54,671 bases of DNA from Bacillus sp. V3B (GCF_024494465.1 NZ_JAETXM010000023.1:1-54671), one strand, 5' to 3'. Shown: positions 37,066-47,181, counted from the first letter of the stretch. Numbers and translations are program-made. The notes: a model not told the origin generated them from the sequence alone.

Positions 37066-37316
37066 ACAAATACCCCTTTTTCTTTTAATAAGACTGTGTT
37101 GATGATTATGACTTGCAAAATGACCTTTGGTGTGTGCAGCATATGTTTTATTCCGTGAATAACTTAATGCTCGCGTACAGCAAAGGCTGTTAAAATATCA
37201 ACAGGATTGTTGAACAGAGCCTTTAATAACCTATTATTCTTTAACTACTGATCTACAGAATTAGTTTGTTTTTGTAGCCTGTGTTTGTTCTTTTCTATCT
37301 CTATTATACAAAAAAC

Positions 37317-37343
37317 CCCTCTTGATTTTATTTTTCAAGAGGG
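37317..37343 (-). terminator. Rho-independent terminator of the LRR surface protein gene
   Basis: A 9-bp stem (CCCTCTTGA with its complement) and 9-base loop lie 10 bases after the stop codon, followed by T6 on the minus strand. It separates this transcript from the sortase gene. Confidence 0.82.
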
Positions 37344-37353
37344 ATTTTTCTTT

Positions 37354-40300
37354 CTATGCTCTCTTTCTCGAGTAAGAGTAGATTAGGATACTTCCGCTAA
37401 CGATAATTAGTAAGAGTCCTACTAATAGAAGGTTATACAGATTTGTTGCTGTATTTGGAAGTTCTTTTTCAATTTGTTCATCCTCAGTATTGTTATTTAT
37501 TGTGTCAGCATTTGTGTTTTCTGCGGTTGAATCATTCTTTTTCGTTTCTTCTTTAGAATCGTCTTTTGATTCTTTATTTGTTCCATTTTCAGGATCTGTA
37601 GGATCCACCTCGAACACTCCGTACGTACTAAAGTGCGAAACTTCTGCCCAAACTTCTCCTTTTTCTGTATTATATTTTGTTGGGATGATAGCTGGTTCTT
37701 GTTTCTTCCCATCTTCATCAATATAATACACAACTACATTTTCCCATTTAGATACTTTGGAAGGATCGACAACCAATTTTAATGTGACTGGATGTTCTCC
37801 AAAGTTCGTAATGAAACTTCCGTCTTCTCTCTCAAGAGTAAAATCAAACACAGGCCCAATGGCACCATTATAAGATTTTTTTGTTACCGTTAAAGTAACA
37901 TCCTGATCTGTCGGAAGAATTTCCAATGGTAACAATACTTCAATATCGCCTATCGTAGCAGGTATTGCTTTTTCTGAAATATTTATGATTGACTTTGGAA
38001 TCCGAATAGATAGACCTCTGTCTGTCTCTTCATCTTCGTTTTCCTCTGGTTCTTTACTTGGCTCTTCACCTTCGTTTTCCCCTGGTTCCTTACCTGGCTC
38101 TTCGCCTTCGTTTTCCTTTGGTTCTTTACCTGGCTCTTCGCCTTCATTTTCCCCTGGTTCTTTACTTGGCTCTTCGCCTTCATTTTCCCCTGGTTCTTTA
38201 CCTGGCTCTTCGCCTTTATTTTCCCCTGGTTCTTTACCTGGCTCTTCACCTTCATTTTCCCCTGGATTCTCACCTGGATCTTTATTTACAGTCGTAAATT
38301 CAAATGCTTTTTCAGCACCTAAACCTTTTCCATCATAATCCACCATTTCGTCACTAATGACTAGTTGATATTCTGTTTCTGTATTCAACGGTGAATCTGG
38401 TGTAAATGTAAATGATTGAGAAAGCTTTATTGTGTCATCCTCTTCATAATAACCAGGTTGATCAGCTTTCATTTTATAACCATTAAGCGTTTGATCTGGT
38501 GTAACGGTACCAGATACCTCTGAACCATCAGAAGTTTTCATAACCTTAATGGAATTCGCTGCATTTGCTTGATTCATTAAGCGATCAAACTCCACTTGGA
38601 ACGAACTATTTACTGTAACCCCACCTTTCAAATCTTCCATCGATTCAGCCTGATCCCCATTAATTACTCTCACATTGTTAATAATAGGATCATAGTTCCG
38701 AACAAGCGGTACATTTAATTCCGTTTCTGCTGGTGGAACGGTTACAATTCGGCTTGTGTAAGACTCATAACCATCCTTACTAAAAATAACTTTCCAATTA
38801 CCTTGAATAACATCCCATCCATATCGTCCATTTTCATCTGTCACCTGTGGATTTACTTGACCAAATGCGGCAGCATTCCATTGCTCCCATGTTTCCTCAT
38901 CTGTCTGCTCTTCCACCACTGCGGTAACACCTGGCAAACGATTTTCCATGCTACCTTCAAATACATATCCTGAAGGATCAATTAATACAATGACCTCTAC
39001 AATTGGCATAGAAATCACTTTTCCATTCTTTTCAAATGTAAGCTCCATTAACTGCTCACCATATGAACTCCAATCGCCAGGAATTTCTACTTCATATACC
39101 TTTCCTTTTTTGGTGAATTCATATTCTTCTCCAAGGAAATGAAGGGTTGCTTCTTCAACTGATTGATCAAATTTAGCTTCAAGCTTAATTGGTGTAAACT
39201 CAACAATTGCCATCGTGGCCACACCTGTATATGGGTTTAACGTAACATCCTTGTTCCAACCAGCTGTAAGACTTAGATCAGTCAGTTTCGGAACAGAGGA
39301 ATTATATTCAATCCGAATAGATGCTGATGATGCGGTTTGACCATTATCCGTTACTTTTGCCACCAATTGATGTGTACTTTCTTCCCCATTACGAATAGGC
39401 AATTGAACATCTGCATACCACCAGCGACTATTCACCGGAACGGTTGTATCTGCTAATAGAACATTTCCATCATAAATTTGAATTTGACTTCCTGGTTTCG
39501 CACTACCATATACTTTAACCATTTCTTCAGAAGTAACCTCTGGTCCATTTAACGTAACATAAATGAGAGAAACTGAATTATTTAGATTCACTGTTTCTTG
39601 ACCAGACTTAATCGTTGCTGAAGAAACAAGGTTTTCTTGTGCTGTTTCTTTTACTTTTGCTTTAAATGAAATTGTTCCTGTTTCTTCTGCCGCAACTTCA
39701 TTTAAAGTAATCACATTATTTAGGGTAAATTGACTTGTTGTCACATCCTGATTGGACACCAACAAGGAATCACTAATCAATTCAACTTCATCTGAAAGAG
39801 CAAAGGAAAATTCTACATTTTGAACAGCTTCACCTTGATTTGAATAATTCAAACGATATTCCACTGTTTCTCCCGGGACCGCTGAGCTTTTCGATGCAAC
39901 AAATGTATTTCCCTCACCTGCAAACGCCCCTGTTGCTTCTTGAGTTAAGAAAATATCAATAGTTGATCCTGCTCCAACTTGTTGTAAAGTCTTAGAAGGT
40001 AAATTATAGGCATCAATCACAACTTTATAATTACCTGGCTTCACACCATGTACTTTGAAATAACCGTTCGCATCTGTTCGTGTATAGTATGACCCCCATT
40101 TGCTGCCTTCTTCATACACTTGCACGGATGCATGTTTAACCGGTTCATTTGCTGCAGCCTTATATACATGACCATCAATAAATTGTTCTGGTTGTAATAC
40201 AATATCTTCTATTTCAGCTATATCATCTACAAATTGAGATGCTGGAATCGAAGATTTGTAAGTTATGTAACCAGGTAATTCAATTTCAATTGTTACATCT

Positions 40301-43300
40301 TCAACATTAAGTCCTGCCGCATAAATCTCTCCTGCTTGTTCAAAGGAACCATATGCACTGGTTGTCGGGCCTGAAATGCTAAACCATCCACCAACTGGTG
40401 ACTTGCCATCAGCTGTTGTCACATTGGCCTTTAATTCAGCACCTTTATCAAGTGTAATAAAAAATCTTTCATTTTCTTTAATAGATTCTTTTGAGCTTGT
40501 CCAAACTTTGTAGCTATTAGAACCAATGTTTATCACATAATCATCCGCTATGGCTACATCGTCAATTGAATAAATACCATCGTCTGAACCTACAGACCAC
40601 TCATAGTATGATCCAAGATAATATCCAGTCTTGTTAATCGTCTCTGTACTTTGGAGAGACAAGTAGTCCAGACTCTTAACGGGATTGCCATTTGAATCTT
40701 TTATTGAAAAGGTTACCGTCGTTGTTTTGATATCAAGCTTTTCAACTTGAATTTCAATTGGATAAACACCATCACTTGTCACGTCAACTTCATGTAAAAG
40801 AGCACCATACTCCTCTCCTCCATAAATATAGACCGAGTATGTTCCTTTCGGTAATTCAAATGATGTATCTTGTCTTTCATAAGGGAAGAATAATCCCTTT
40901 TCGTCCGTATAACCATATAAAAAGATGTTACTATTGGTTTCGTCTTCACCTTCGATTGACATATCAATACCACGAACTGGCTTATCATCTTTATCAGTGA
41001 TTTTAAAAGAAACATCTTCTACATTATTTTCCTCCGACCATCTAGTATCGATATATGTACTACTACTAAAGTGGTCGTCCTCATCATTTACAACATCCGC
41101 CACAATCGAGTATCTTGTTGACGGATCAAGGCCTTCAATCGTATAGGAATAATCACCATATTCAATGATATGCTCGGCTACTATGGACGGCCCTCCATAG
41201 ACATCATTATACACATCGTTGTATACATCATTATATACATCATCAAAAACGCTACCATATGAATAGACAGTTAGTTTTGCAGATTTAACTGTTGTCGGAT
41301 CAACGTTTCCAGCCCACTCTACTTTTACTGACTGGTCCGTAATCTCTGATGCTTCTAAATGAAGGGTTCCGTAGTAGTCCTCATCTGTAGTGTAAACATC
41401 TACACCATGACCACGAAGCTCTTGGATAACGGTAGATGCTTGTGACCCTGCAGTAAGATCAAGCTTTGTATTTGATAAATTGACTAATACTAGATTCTGC
41501 AGTGACTGTAACGTATCAATATTTGTAATGGGGTTACTATATAAATACAGATACTGTAAATTAGATAAACTACTTAAAGGGCTCGCATCCTTAATAGTAT
41601 TTGATTCTATACTTAATTCAGTCAAAGCTGATAAACCACTTAATGGTGAAATATCAGTGATCCGATTATCGTATAAACCTAAATATTCTAAAGATGTTAA
41701 TCCTGCCAAGGGACTTACATCACTTATTCGATTATAGTCTAGTGATAATGATTGTAGCGATGTTAAATCCTCAAGACTTGCAAGATCACTAATCTTGTTA
41801 TCACTTAAAGAAAGATCTTCTAATTTAGTAAGCTTAGCTAATGGACTAAGATTTGAAATTTCATTACCACCTATATAAAGTCCTTGTAGATTAATAGCCC
41901 TCTCAAGACCAACAAGAGAGCTGATATTACTATAGCCTGCATATAGATAGGTTAATTTTTCCATATCACTTTCTTTTAATTCACGATCGTTTATCCAAAG
42001 TTCTTCTTTTATTGCTTTTTCCAGATTACGATCTTCTATCATTACTTCTTCTCCAGAAGGAGCTGGAAGAGTCGTTACGTCTATTTCCATTTCTTCTTCT
42101 TCTGTAAAAGTTCCAAATACAGCAACTACTTTAATAGAATACGTTGTCTCAGGCTGGAGACCTTTGATTGTATAATCCCAACCTTCCATTTCTGCCACTT
42201 CTTCGTTATCTACAAAAATTTTATACGATGTTGGCTCATCTTTACCACTATAGTACCAATCTAAATAAATACTTTGATCATCCGCTTTAGGAGTATTAAA
42301 CGAATAAATATAACCCGACTCTCTATATTCTACAAGAATATCTTTAGCTTCTAACTCTTCTATAATGTTTCTCGCTGTTTGATCTTGATAGAAATCGATA
42401 GAGATATCCTGAATATTGACCCAATATAAATTAGGAATCTCTTTAAGAGTTGAAATATCGGAAACTTTAGTGCCAGATATATCTAAAGAGTCTAATGCCT
42501 GCATGTCTTTCAGCAGGGATATATCTGAAATTGGATTGTTCCATACAGAAATATAATATAGTTCCTCTAGATCCTTTAACGGAGATAGATCTGTAATACT
42601 GTTCCCCCCTAAATTCAGGGATTCTAGGTTAACTAAATTTTCTATTCCTTGTAAGGAAGCTATATTATAATAATCGGCATTCAGATAAAAAATGGGTTCT
42701 ACATCACTTTTATACAATTCCCTATCATAAATTTGTAGCTGTTCACGAACGGCTTCCTCTAACTGGGAATCTTCAAAAGTAACAACTTCTCCCACAGGCT
42801 CAGATTTCGTAGAAAAAGCGTTATCTACAAAGGCATATACTTCATCACCTTTAAGTGCCTCCACACGTATAAAATACTCAGTACCTGGCGATAAGTTAGT
42901 CATTTTATAGCTATTATCATGTACGGTTGAATACTCCGAACTATCAACATATATCTTGTAAGAGTCCGGTTCAAATCCACTATAGCTCCAATCCAGAGAA
43001 ATGAAATCTTCTCCTAAAGTCCAATCCATAAAGGAAATTGATACAGCAGGGTCATAAAATACTTTCACCCCGTTTTCCTCTAATGTTGTAATAACATCAC
43101 GCGCCTGTTCATCCGTCGTATAATCGACAGGAATATCTCTTATTTCAAGCATGGTTAAATTTGGTAGGTTTAAGAACGGGCTTAAATCAGTTACCTTTGT
43201 TCCTGTAATACTAACTTCCCATAAGTCACTTAATTGCTCAATTCCTTCAATCGAAGGAATATCTGTGAAACTTAAATCAAGTTGATAAATCTTACGTAAA

Positions 43301-44127
43301 TCTAGGATCGGTTCTAATTGACTAATTGGATTATTTTGAACAACGAGTACACTTAAGTTTGTTGCATACTCAAGTCCCGTTAAATCGGTAATTCCTCTGT
43401 CATTCCCATCAAAAATTTCAAGATGTTTCATATCAGAAACTGTCACTTCATCATCAGAAATTCCTAAATGTTCCTTTACAGCTTCTTTTAAATTGTCATC
43501 AATAAAAACAACCGGTTCTGAACCGGGGTCAACTAGATCCTCACTCTCTAGTTCAGCAGGTTGTGCAGGATCAACTAATTCACTACTCTCTAGTTCAGCG
43601 GCCTGTAAAGGATCAACTGAATCAGTCTCATTTTCAGTGGAGAGTGGCATTTCTTCTATTTCAGTTTTGACTTCTTCTGCTTCTAAGGCTGCAGTGCCAT
43701 TGTCTGAAGGTAGTTCTGTGTTTTCCTTTTCTGGAGAACTCCATATTTTAGGACTACTTTCTGCAACCATTGTACCCGCAGTTACACGAATAGCATATGT
43801 AATCTCTGAAATTTCTTCATGAAGAGGATCAACATAGGAATAAGACAAAAGTTTTCTATCGTCATCCCCCAATTCACTACTAATCTCAGATTCTTGATTT
43901 ATTGGTAAAACATCACCATTTTTTATCAGTTCAATTTTATCAATATTCTCCATAGATGTGGGGTAACTAACATCAAACGAAAGACTTATTGCTTGATCCT
44001 TTAGTACCGGATCCTTCAGATCAACCTGAATATCCATCTCTTTGGCAATCACAGTTGAAACAGGTACTAAATAGGTCATGATCATCATAAAGATCACAAA
44101 TATATGAAGCCATTTCTTTACTTTCAT
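37354..44127 (-). CDS. Giant LRR/FN3 surface protein with LPNTA sorting signal
   Basis: This is a 2257-aa wall-anchored protein. It has a signal peptide (1-29, cut near VIA-KE) and an acidic region with ELESSELVDPAQP-like repeats (about 150-205). Three modules follow, each an internalin-like LRR block (LxxLxLxxNxIxDLSPL units; about 209-340, 447-590, 695-890) plus an FN3-like domain. Then come CnaB/carboxypeptidase-regulatory-like beta domains (about 1030-1390), a DUF11-like domain (about 1400-1520), an Ig-like domain, another CnaB-like domain, an SbsA-type Ig-like domain (about 1812-1945), a 12-residue EGEEPGKEPGEN repeat linker, a beta domain and the C-terminal LPNTA, hydrophobic helix and SRKRA tail. 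AAGGAG sits 7 bases before the ATG at 44127; the frame extends further without support. It is probably an adhesin or polymer-binding surface protein anchored by the adjacent sortase. The ligand is unknown. Confidence 0.9.
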   Translation of the reverse strand: MKVKKWLHIFVIFMMIMTYLVPVSTVIAKEMDIQVDLKDPVLKDQAISLSFDVSYPTSMENIDKIELIKNGDVLPINQESEISSELGDDDRKLLSYSYVDPLHEEISEITYAIRVTAGTMVAESSPKIWSSPEKENTELPSDNGTAALEAEEVKTEIEEMPLSTENETDSVDPLQAAELESSELVDPAQPAELESEDLVDPGSEPVVFIDDNLKEAVKEHLGISDDEVTVSDMKHLEIFDGNDRGITDLTGLEYATNLSVLVVQNNPISQLEPILDLRKIYQLDLSFTDIPSIEGIEQLSDLWEVSITGTKVTDLSPFLNLPNLTMLEIRDIPVDYTTDEQARDVITTLEENGVKVFYDPAVSISFMDWTLGEDFISLDWSYSGFEPDSYKIYVDSSEYSTVHDNSYKMTNLSPGTEYFIRVEALKGDEVYAFVDNAFSTKSEPVGEVVTFEDSQLEEAVREQLQIYDRELYKSDVEPIFYLNADYYNIASLQGIENLVNLESLNLGGNSITDLSPLKDLEELYYISVWNNPISDISLLKDMQALDSLDISGTKVSDISTLKEIPNLYWVNIQDISIDFYQDQTARNIIEELEAKDILVEYRESGYIYSFNTPKADDQSIYLDWYYSGKDEPTSYKIFVDNEEVAEMEGWDYTIKGLQPETTYSIKVVAVFGTFTEEEEMEIDVTTLPAPSGEEVMIEDRNLEKAIKEELWINDRELKESDMEKLTYLYAGYSNISSLVGLERAINLQGLYIGGNEISNLSPLAKLTKLEDLSLSDNKISDLASLEDLTSLQSLSLDYNRISDVSPLAGLTSLEYLGLYDNRITDISPLSGLSALTELSIESNTIKDASPLSSLSNLQYLYLYSNPITNIDTLQSLQNLVLVNLSNTKLDLTAGSQASTVIQELRGHGVDVYTTDEDYYGTLHLEASEITDQSVKVEWAGNVDPTTVKSAKLTVYSYGSVFDDVYNDVYNDVYNDVYGGPSIVAEHIIEYGDYSYTIEGLDPSTRYSIVADVVNDEDDHFSSSTYIDTRWSEENNVEDVSFKITDKDDKPVRGIDMSIEGEDETNSNIFLYGYTDEKGLFFPYERQDTSFELPKGTYSVYIYGGEEYGALLHEVDVTSDGVYPIEIQVEKLDIKTTTVTFSIKDSNGNPVKSLDYLSLQSTETINKTGYYLGSYYEWSVGSDDGIYSIDDVAIADDYVINIGSNSYKVWTSSKESIKENERFFITLDKGAELKANVTTADGKSPVGGWFSISGPTTSAYGSFEQAGEIYAAGLNVEDVTIEIELPGYITYKSSIPASQFVDDIAEIEDIVLQPEQFIDGHVYKAAANEPVKHASVQVYEEGSKWGSYYTRTDANGYFKVHGVKPGNYKVVIDAYNLPSKTLQQVGAGSTIDIFLTQEATGAFAGEGNTFVASKSSAVPGETVEYRLNYSNQGEAVQNVEFSFALSDEVELISDSLLVSNQDVTTSQFTLNNVITLNEVAAEETGTISFKAKVKETAQENLVSSATIKSGQETVNLNNSVSLIYVTLNGPEVTSEEMVKVYGSAKPGSQIQIYDGNVLLADTTVPVNSRWWYADVQLPIRNGEESTHQLVAKVTDNGQTASSASIRIEYNSSVPKLTDLSLTAGWNKDVTLNPYTGVATMAIVEFTPIKLEAKFDQSVEEATLHFLGEEYEFTKKGKVYEVEIPGDWSSYGEQLMELTFEKNGKVISMPIVEVIVLIDPSGYVFEGSMENRLPGVTAVVEEQTDEETWEQWNAAAFGQVNPQVTDENGRYGWDVIQGNWKVIFSKDGYESYTSRIVTVPPAETELNVPLVRNYDPIINNVRVINGDQAESMEDLKGGVTVNSSFQVEFDRLMNQANAANSIKVMKTSDGSEVSGTVTPDQTLNGYKMKADQPGYYEEDDTIKLSQSFTFTPDSPLNTETEYQLVISDEMVDYDGKGLGAEKAFEFTTVNKDPGENPGENEGEEPGKEPGENKGEEPGKEPGENEGEEPSKEPGENEGEEPGKEPKENEGEEPGKEPGENEGEEPSKEPEENEDEETDRGLSIRIPKSIINISEKAIPATIGDIEVLLPLEILPTDQDVTLTVTKKSYNGAIGPVFDFTLEREDGSFITNFGEHPVTLKLVVDPSKVSKWENVVVYYIDEDGKKQEPAIIPTKYNTEKGEVWAEVSHFSTYGVFEVDPTDPENGTNKESKDDSKEETKKNDSTAENTNADTINNNTEDEQIEKELPNTATNLYNLLLVGLLLIIVSGSILIYSYSRKRA
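38040..38260. repeat. 36-bp in-frame tandem repeats (wall-spanning linker)
   Basis: About six units encode EGEEPGKEPGEN with few substitutions. They lie inside the LRR protein gene just before the terminal domain, and they keep several other frames open, creating false ORFs. Confidence 0.9.
41201..41248. repeat. 12-bp tandem repeat, four units, in the LRR protein gene
   Basis: Units begin ACATCATTATAC, ACATCGTTGTAT, ACATCATTATAT and ACATCATCAAAA. They encode DVYN repeated in an FN3-like domain, so unit changes stay in frame. Confidence 0.85.
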
Positions 44128-44295
44128 AAAAAGACTCCTTTCTAACCTCCTAATAGGATAAATTTCCAACAAAGACTATTATACTAGATCAAGGGAAATT
44201 TTAGGGGTTATTTTTTTAAAAAAGTAATTTCATTAGTACCGCTTTACTCTTTTTGTCCCCTATCAGTTCAATTGAGTACATCTTAGTATAAAAAA

Positions 44296-44314
44296 GACTG
44301 ACAATATGCCAGCC
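44296..44314 (-). terminator. Rho-independent terminator of the small lipoprotein gene
   Basis: An 8-bp stem (GACTGACA/TGCCAGCC, including two G-U pairs in RNA) and 3-base loop lie 13 bases after the stop codon and are followed by T6 on the minus strand. Confidence 0.7.
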
Positions 44315-44327
44315 TTCTTTACTCATT

Positions 44328-44573
44328 TTAATTATTTACATTGGCTTTATCTCGAACTTGAATTCGCAATTGCTCATTTAACTTCTCAGTCTGCTTTTTC
44401 AACTTATCATTTTGAATTTTCAACTGGTTGTTTTCAATTTTTAAACCCTTGACTTCAGTTTCCATTTCACTGATTTTTGCCTCGTATTCCTTTATTTCTC
44501 CTGCTGAAGAACAGCCTCCAAGTATAAATAAAGCCATTGCACTAACGACAATCCAAATGAACCTTTTTTTCAA
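44328..44573 (-). CDS. Small coiled-coil lipoprotein
   Basis: This is an 81-aa protein with a lipoprotein signal peptide. A basic start and hydrophobic core end in the lipobox LGGC with Cys at residue 21. The mature part (about 25-75) is a heptad-rich coiled coil (EIKEYEAKISEMETEVKGL and a KLKKQTEKLNEQL stretch). It is expected on the outer face of the membrane. No family is recognised. The start is TTG with AAGGGG 9 bases upstream. It has its own predicted promoter and terminator. The large LRR gene lies downstream on the same strand, 200 bases away, so a helper role is possible but unproven. Confidence 0.78.
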   Translation of the reverse strand: MKKRFIWIVVSAMALFILGGCSSAGEIKEYEAKISEMETEVKGLKIENNQLKIQNDKLKKQTEKLNEQLRIQVRDKANVNN

Positions 44574-44600
44574 TTATGTACACCCCTTCGTAAATCTCTT

Positions 44601-44630
44601 TTTATATTAATATACCTTATATTATTTCAA
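44601..44630 (-). promoter_or_regulatory. SigA-type promoter for the small lipoprotein gene
   Basis: On the minus strand TTGAAA (44625-44630) and TATAAA (44601-44606) are 18 bases apart and about 30 bases upstream of the TTG start. Confidence 0.5.
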
Positions 44631-44686
44631 CAAGAAGAAAATTTCGATCCATTTCCCTATTCATAATAGGAAAATTGATATAATAA

Positions 44687-44938
44687 TTAGGACCTATAAT
44701 AAGTAAAGTAAGTGAAGGGAACGGGTATGACGCAAATATCCCTGGACGATACATCGCAGGAAAAACGGGTACTACTTCTTACGATTCATGGTTTGTTGGA
44801 TTCGATGAGCACTATACAATAGCTGTTTGGATGGGCCCTGATGATATCATCCCTCAAAGTCGTATGGACATTCCCTATGAGTACTCTACTACAAACCTAT
44901 TTAAAAAGATTTTTGAGCCATTGGGGGAGCAAAAGTGA
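44687..44938 (+). pseudogene. C-terminal fragment of a class A penicillin-binding protein
   Basis: This frame, open from 44687 to a TGA at 44936-44938, encodes the end of a PBP transpeptidase domain: EGNGYDANIPGRYIAGKTGT, the third catalytic motif KTG in its usual GR-x-IAGKTGTT context, followed by SWFVGFDEHYTIAVWMGPDD. The glycosyltransferase domain and the SxxK and SxN motifs are absent, and an in-frame stop (44684) lies just upstream, with no plausible start. It is therefore a 5'-truncated remnant, not a working enzyme. Its stop overlaps the GTG start of the next gene (GTGA), as coupled genes do. An intact pbp gene probably once preceded the ligase-like gene here. Confidence 0.85.
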
Positions 44939-47154
44939 ACTGGATCATTTTTATATTTTTAACTGGCATATTTATTATTTCACCTTATTTTAAAGGCTTA
45001 TACTATAACTTCAGTTTTTACCCAATTGTCCTTATCCTAGCAAGTTTATTTCTGTTATTAACAGCAAAACTGTTTATCAAAAGGGAATGTCCTACCATTG
45101 CACCCAGCTTGCCTGTTATCTTATTTCCAATTAGTTATGGAATGTCTTTCTTTGTAGCAGAAAATCCGAAGGGGGCTGCGGACTCATGGATCCAATGGGT
45201 TTCATACGCTGTCTTTTTCATTCTATTATACAAGCTGAATCAAACAAAAAGGATGAAGCATATCATGCCAATCATCTTTCATTTAACAGGGAGTGGCCTC
45301 GCGATTTTTACACTCCTTGTCTATTATGAAATTGTGTTTTTCAGAAGCACGATTGTAGCTGGAAGGTTTGCTGGCGTATTCCAATATCCAAACACGTTTG
45401 GAATGGTAATGGCCGTATTTATTCTTTTTGCTTTAATGATCATAACAAAGAAAAACATGAAACTCCCTGAATTTATCTTTTATAGCTTTTCACTTGTAGC
45501 ACTCTTTACCTGTTTGATTCAATCATTTTCTCGTGGCATGTTTGTCCTATTCCCGATTGCATGGTTTTTCGGGCTATTGTTATTAAACAAGCAAAAGCAA
45601 ATCGAATATTTCCTATATACTTTGTTTGTTACTGGAATCGGGCTCAGTGTCTATACATTCATGGAAACAGGAGAGAACAGCCATAGTGAATTTCCTGGTT
45701 TATTCATGCTCCTACTAGGATCCGCTTTATTCATTATTATTGCTTATTATTCAAAAGGATTTATTTCTAATAAAGTGAGTCCTGTCACAAAAAAAGGGAA
45801 TCAATTTCTGCTCCCTTGTATTCTGCTTGTTATGTCTATTCTAGGAATACTTGATTTAAAGAACGAGGGACTTGTGTTTCAGCAGTTACCCACTCAACTG
45901 CAAGAACGGGTTCAAAGTGTAAGTTTGGAGGCTGCCACTGCAAAAGAACGTCTCATTTTGGCCAAAGACGCTTTAGAATTAAGTTCATCTTCGCCATTTA
46001 TTGGTTTCGGGGGCGAAGCTTGGGCCTCTATTTATAAAAAAGGGCAACATTTACCGTACACCTCTAACAAAATTCATAACGGTTTTTTGGAATGGATCGT
46101 AGATACTGGTTGGATTGGATTTACCCTTTTTCTTGTCGTTTTCATTTATTTCTTTCGATTATTATGGAGAAATAAGGAGGATGTACCTTTAAATAAAGCC
46201 GTAATTGTTGCCTTGTCAGCTATCTTCCTGCATAGCTTCATAGACTTTAATTTTTCTTACAGCTGGGTATGGCTAATGATTTTCTGGTTGTTGGCGATGG
46301 GCATGAATCAGCATACAACTAAAAAACCTCATGACAATAAACTATTCGCTATCCTAACCAGCATATTTGCTATATTCGTTATCCTATCTGCATTCTTTGC
46401 TTATCGATTTATCGTCGCTGAGCAAGCTTATAATAAATCGAAAGTAGTGAAATCAATCAGTTTAAAAGAAATAGCATTAGAAAGAGCTGTTTCATACGAT
46501 CCGCTAAATACATCTTATCGAATGAGATTAACAGAGCTTTACTTAACGAATGAAGATCAGCAAAAGTGGCGAAAATCAATGGATGAGACCATTCAATTGG
46601 AACCGAACAATTCCAATATCTTTCAAAAGGCAGGCTCTTACGCTGAAAAAGCAGGGGATCCTGGGTTAGCTATCACTTATTATCATAAAGGATTAGACAT
46701 TGATCATTTTAATCATTATCTATACGAAAGCAGTATTCGTCTACAAATGGAGCAAGCACTGTTATTAAAGAAACAAGGAAAAGCAAATGAAGCCCATGAG
46801 CTGTTAGAATCTGTCATAAATGATTACCATCATAATCTAGAGTCGTATGAGCATTTTTTAAAGTATGCTCCTAAAGAAGCCGAACGGTTTAATAGTCGTC
46901 ATTTCATCGTAACCGATAAGACTAAATACTACGCTGCTCTTGCCTTTTATTTGAAAGAAGATTATAAACAGATATTGGATATTTTTGATCAAATAAATCC
47001 TACATCGTCTGAATGGAAACGTGTGGCTGCCCTAACTATTTTGTCTCTTGAAAAAATGGGAGATAAGGAAGAAGCCGATAAAGTCATGATAGAAGCTGAA
47101 AAACAATTTTCTAATATGACAGATACTCTGCACTATTTTCAATCAGAATATTAG
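44935..47154 (+). CDS. O-antigen ligase-like membrane protein with C-terminal TPR region
   Basis: This 739-aa protein has about twelve hydrophobic helices over residues 1-490. A Wzy_C region near 350-400 (SSSSPFIGFGGEAWASI, then KIHNGFLEWIVDTGWIGF) is followed by about 250 soluble residues with TPR-like helices (YDPLNTSYRMRLTELYLTNE, FQKAGSYAEKAGDPGLAITY). The O-antigen ligase/polymerase family transfers lipid-linked glycan chains outside the membrane; Gram-positive members with TPR tails are common and mostly uncharacterised. The start is GTG with GGGGGAG 5 bases upstream. It overlaps the stop of a PBP remnant, which hints at former coupling to peptidoglycan synthesis. It is the second ligase-like protein in the window and is not closely similar to the one at 6185-7639. 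Confidence 0.82.
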   Translation: MNWIIFIFLTGIFIISPYFKGLYYNFSFYPIVLILASLFLLLTAKLFIKRECPTIAPSLPVILFPISYGMSFFVAENPKGAADSWIQWVSYAVFFILLYKLNQTKRMKHIMPIIFHLTGSGLAIFTLLVYYEIVFFRSTIVAGRFAGVFQYPNTFGMVMAVFILFALMIITKKNMKLPEFIFYSFSLVALFTCLIQSFSRGMFVLFPIAWFFGLLLLNKQKQIEYFLYTLFVTGIGLSVYTFMETGENSHSEFPGLFMLLLGSALFIIIAYYSKGFISNKVSPVTKKGNQFLLPCILLVMSILGILDLKNEGLVFQQLPTQLQERVQSVSLEAATAKERLILAKDALELSSSSPFIGFGGEAWASIYKKGQHLPYTSNKIHNGFLEWIVDTGWIGFTLFLVVFIYFFRLLWRNKEDVPLNKAVIVALSAIFLHSFIDFNFSYSWVWLMIFWLLAMGMNQHTTKKPHDNKLFAILTSIFAIFVILSAFFAYRFIVAEQAYNKSKVVKSISLKEIALERAVSYDPLNTSYRMRLTELYLTNEDQQKWRKSMDETIQLEPNNSNIFQKAGSYAEKAGDPGLAITYYHKGLDIDHFNHYLYESSIRLQMEQALLLKKQGKANEAHELLESVINDYHHNLESYEHFLKYAPKEAERFNSRHFIVTDKTKYYAALAFYLKEDYKQILDIFDQINPTSSEWKRVAALTILSLEKMGDKEEADKVMIEAEKQFSNMTDTLHYFQSEY

Positions 47155-47181
47155 CAGACTTTCCATGAACCTAACTTATGC

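Noticed and set aside
37190-37242. Imperfect inverted repeat AAAGGCT...AGCCTTT upstream of the sortase gene
   Set aside because: Bulged stem with a long loop and no T-run; too weak to call as a terminator or operator.
38040-38260. CRISPR-like regular repeats
   Set aside because: The units are contiguous with no unique spacers and encode in-frame EGEEPGKEPGEN.
38058-38297. Several overlapping open frames on both strands
   Set aside because: They arise because the 36-bp repeat keeps other frames free of stops; no ribosome sites, and the peptide is low-complexity. The LRR protein frame explains the DNA.
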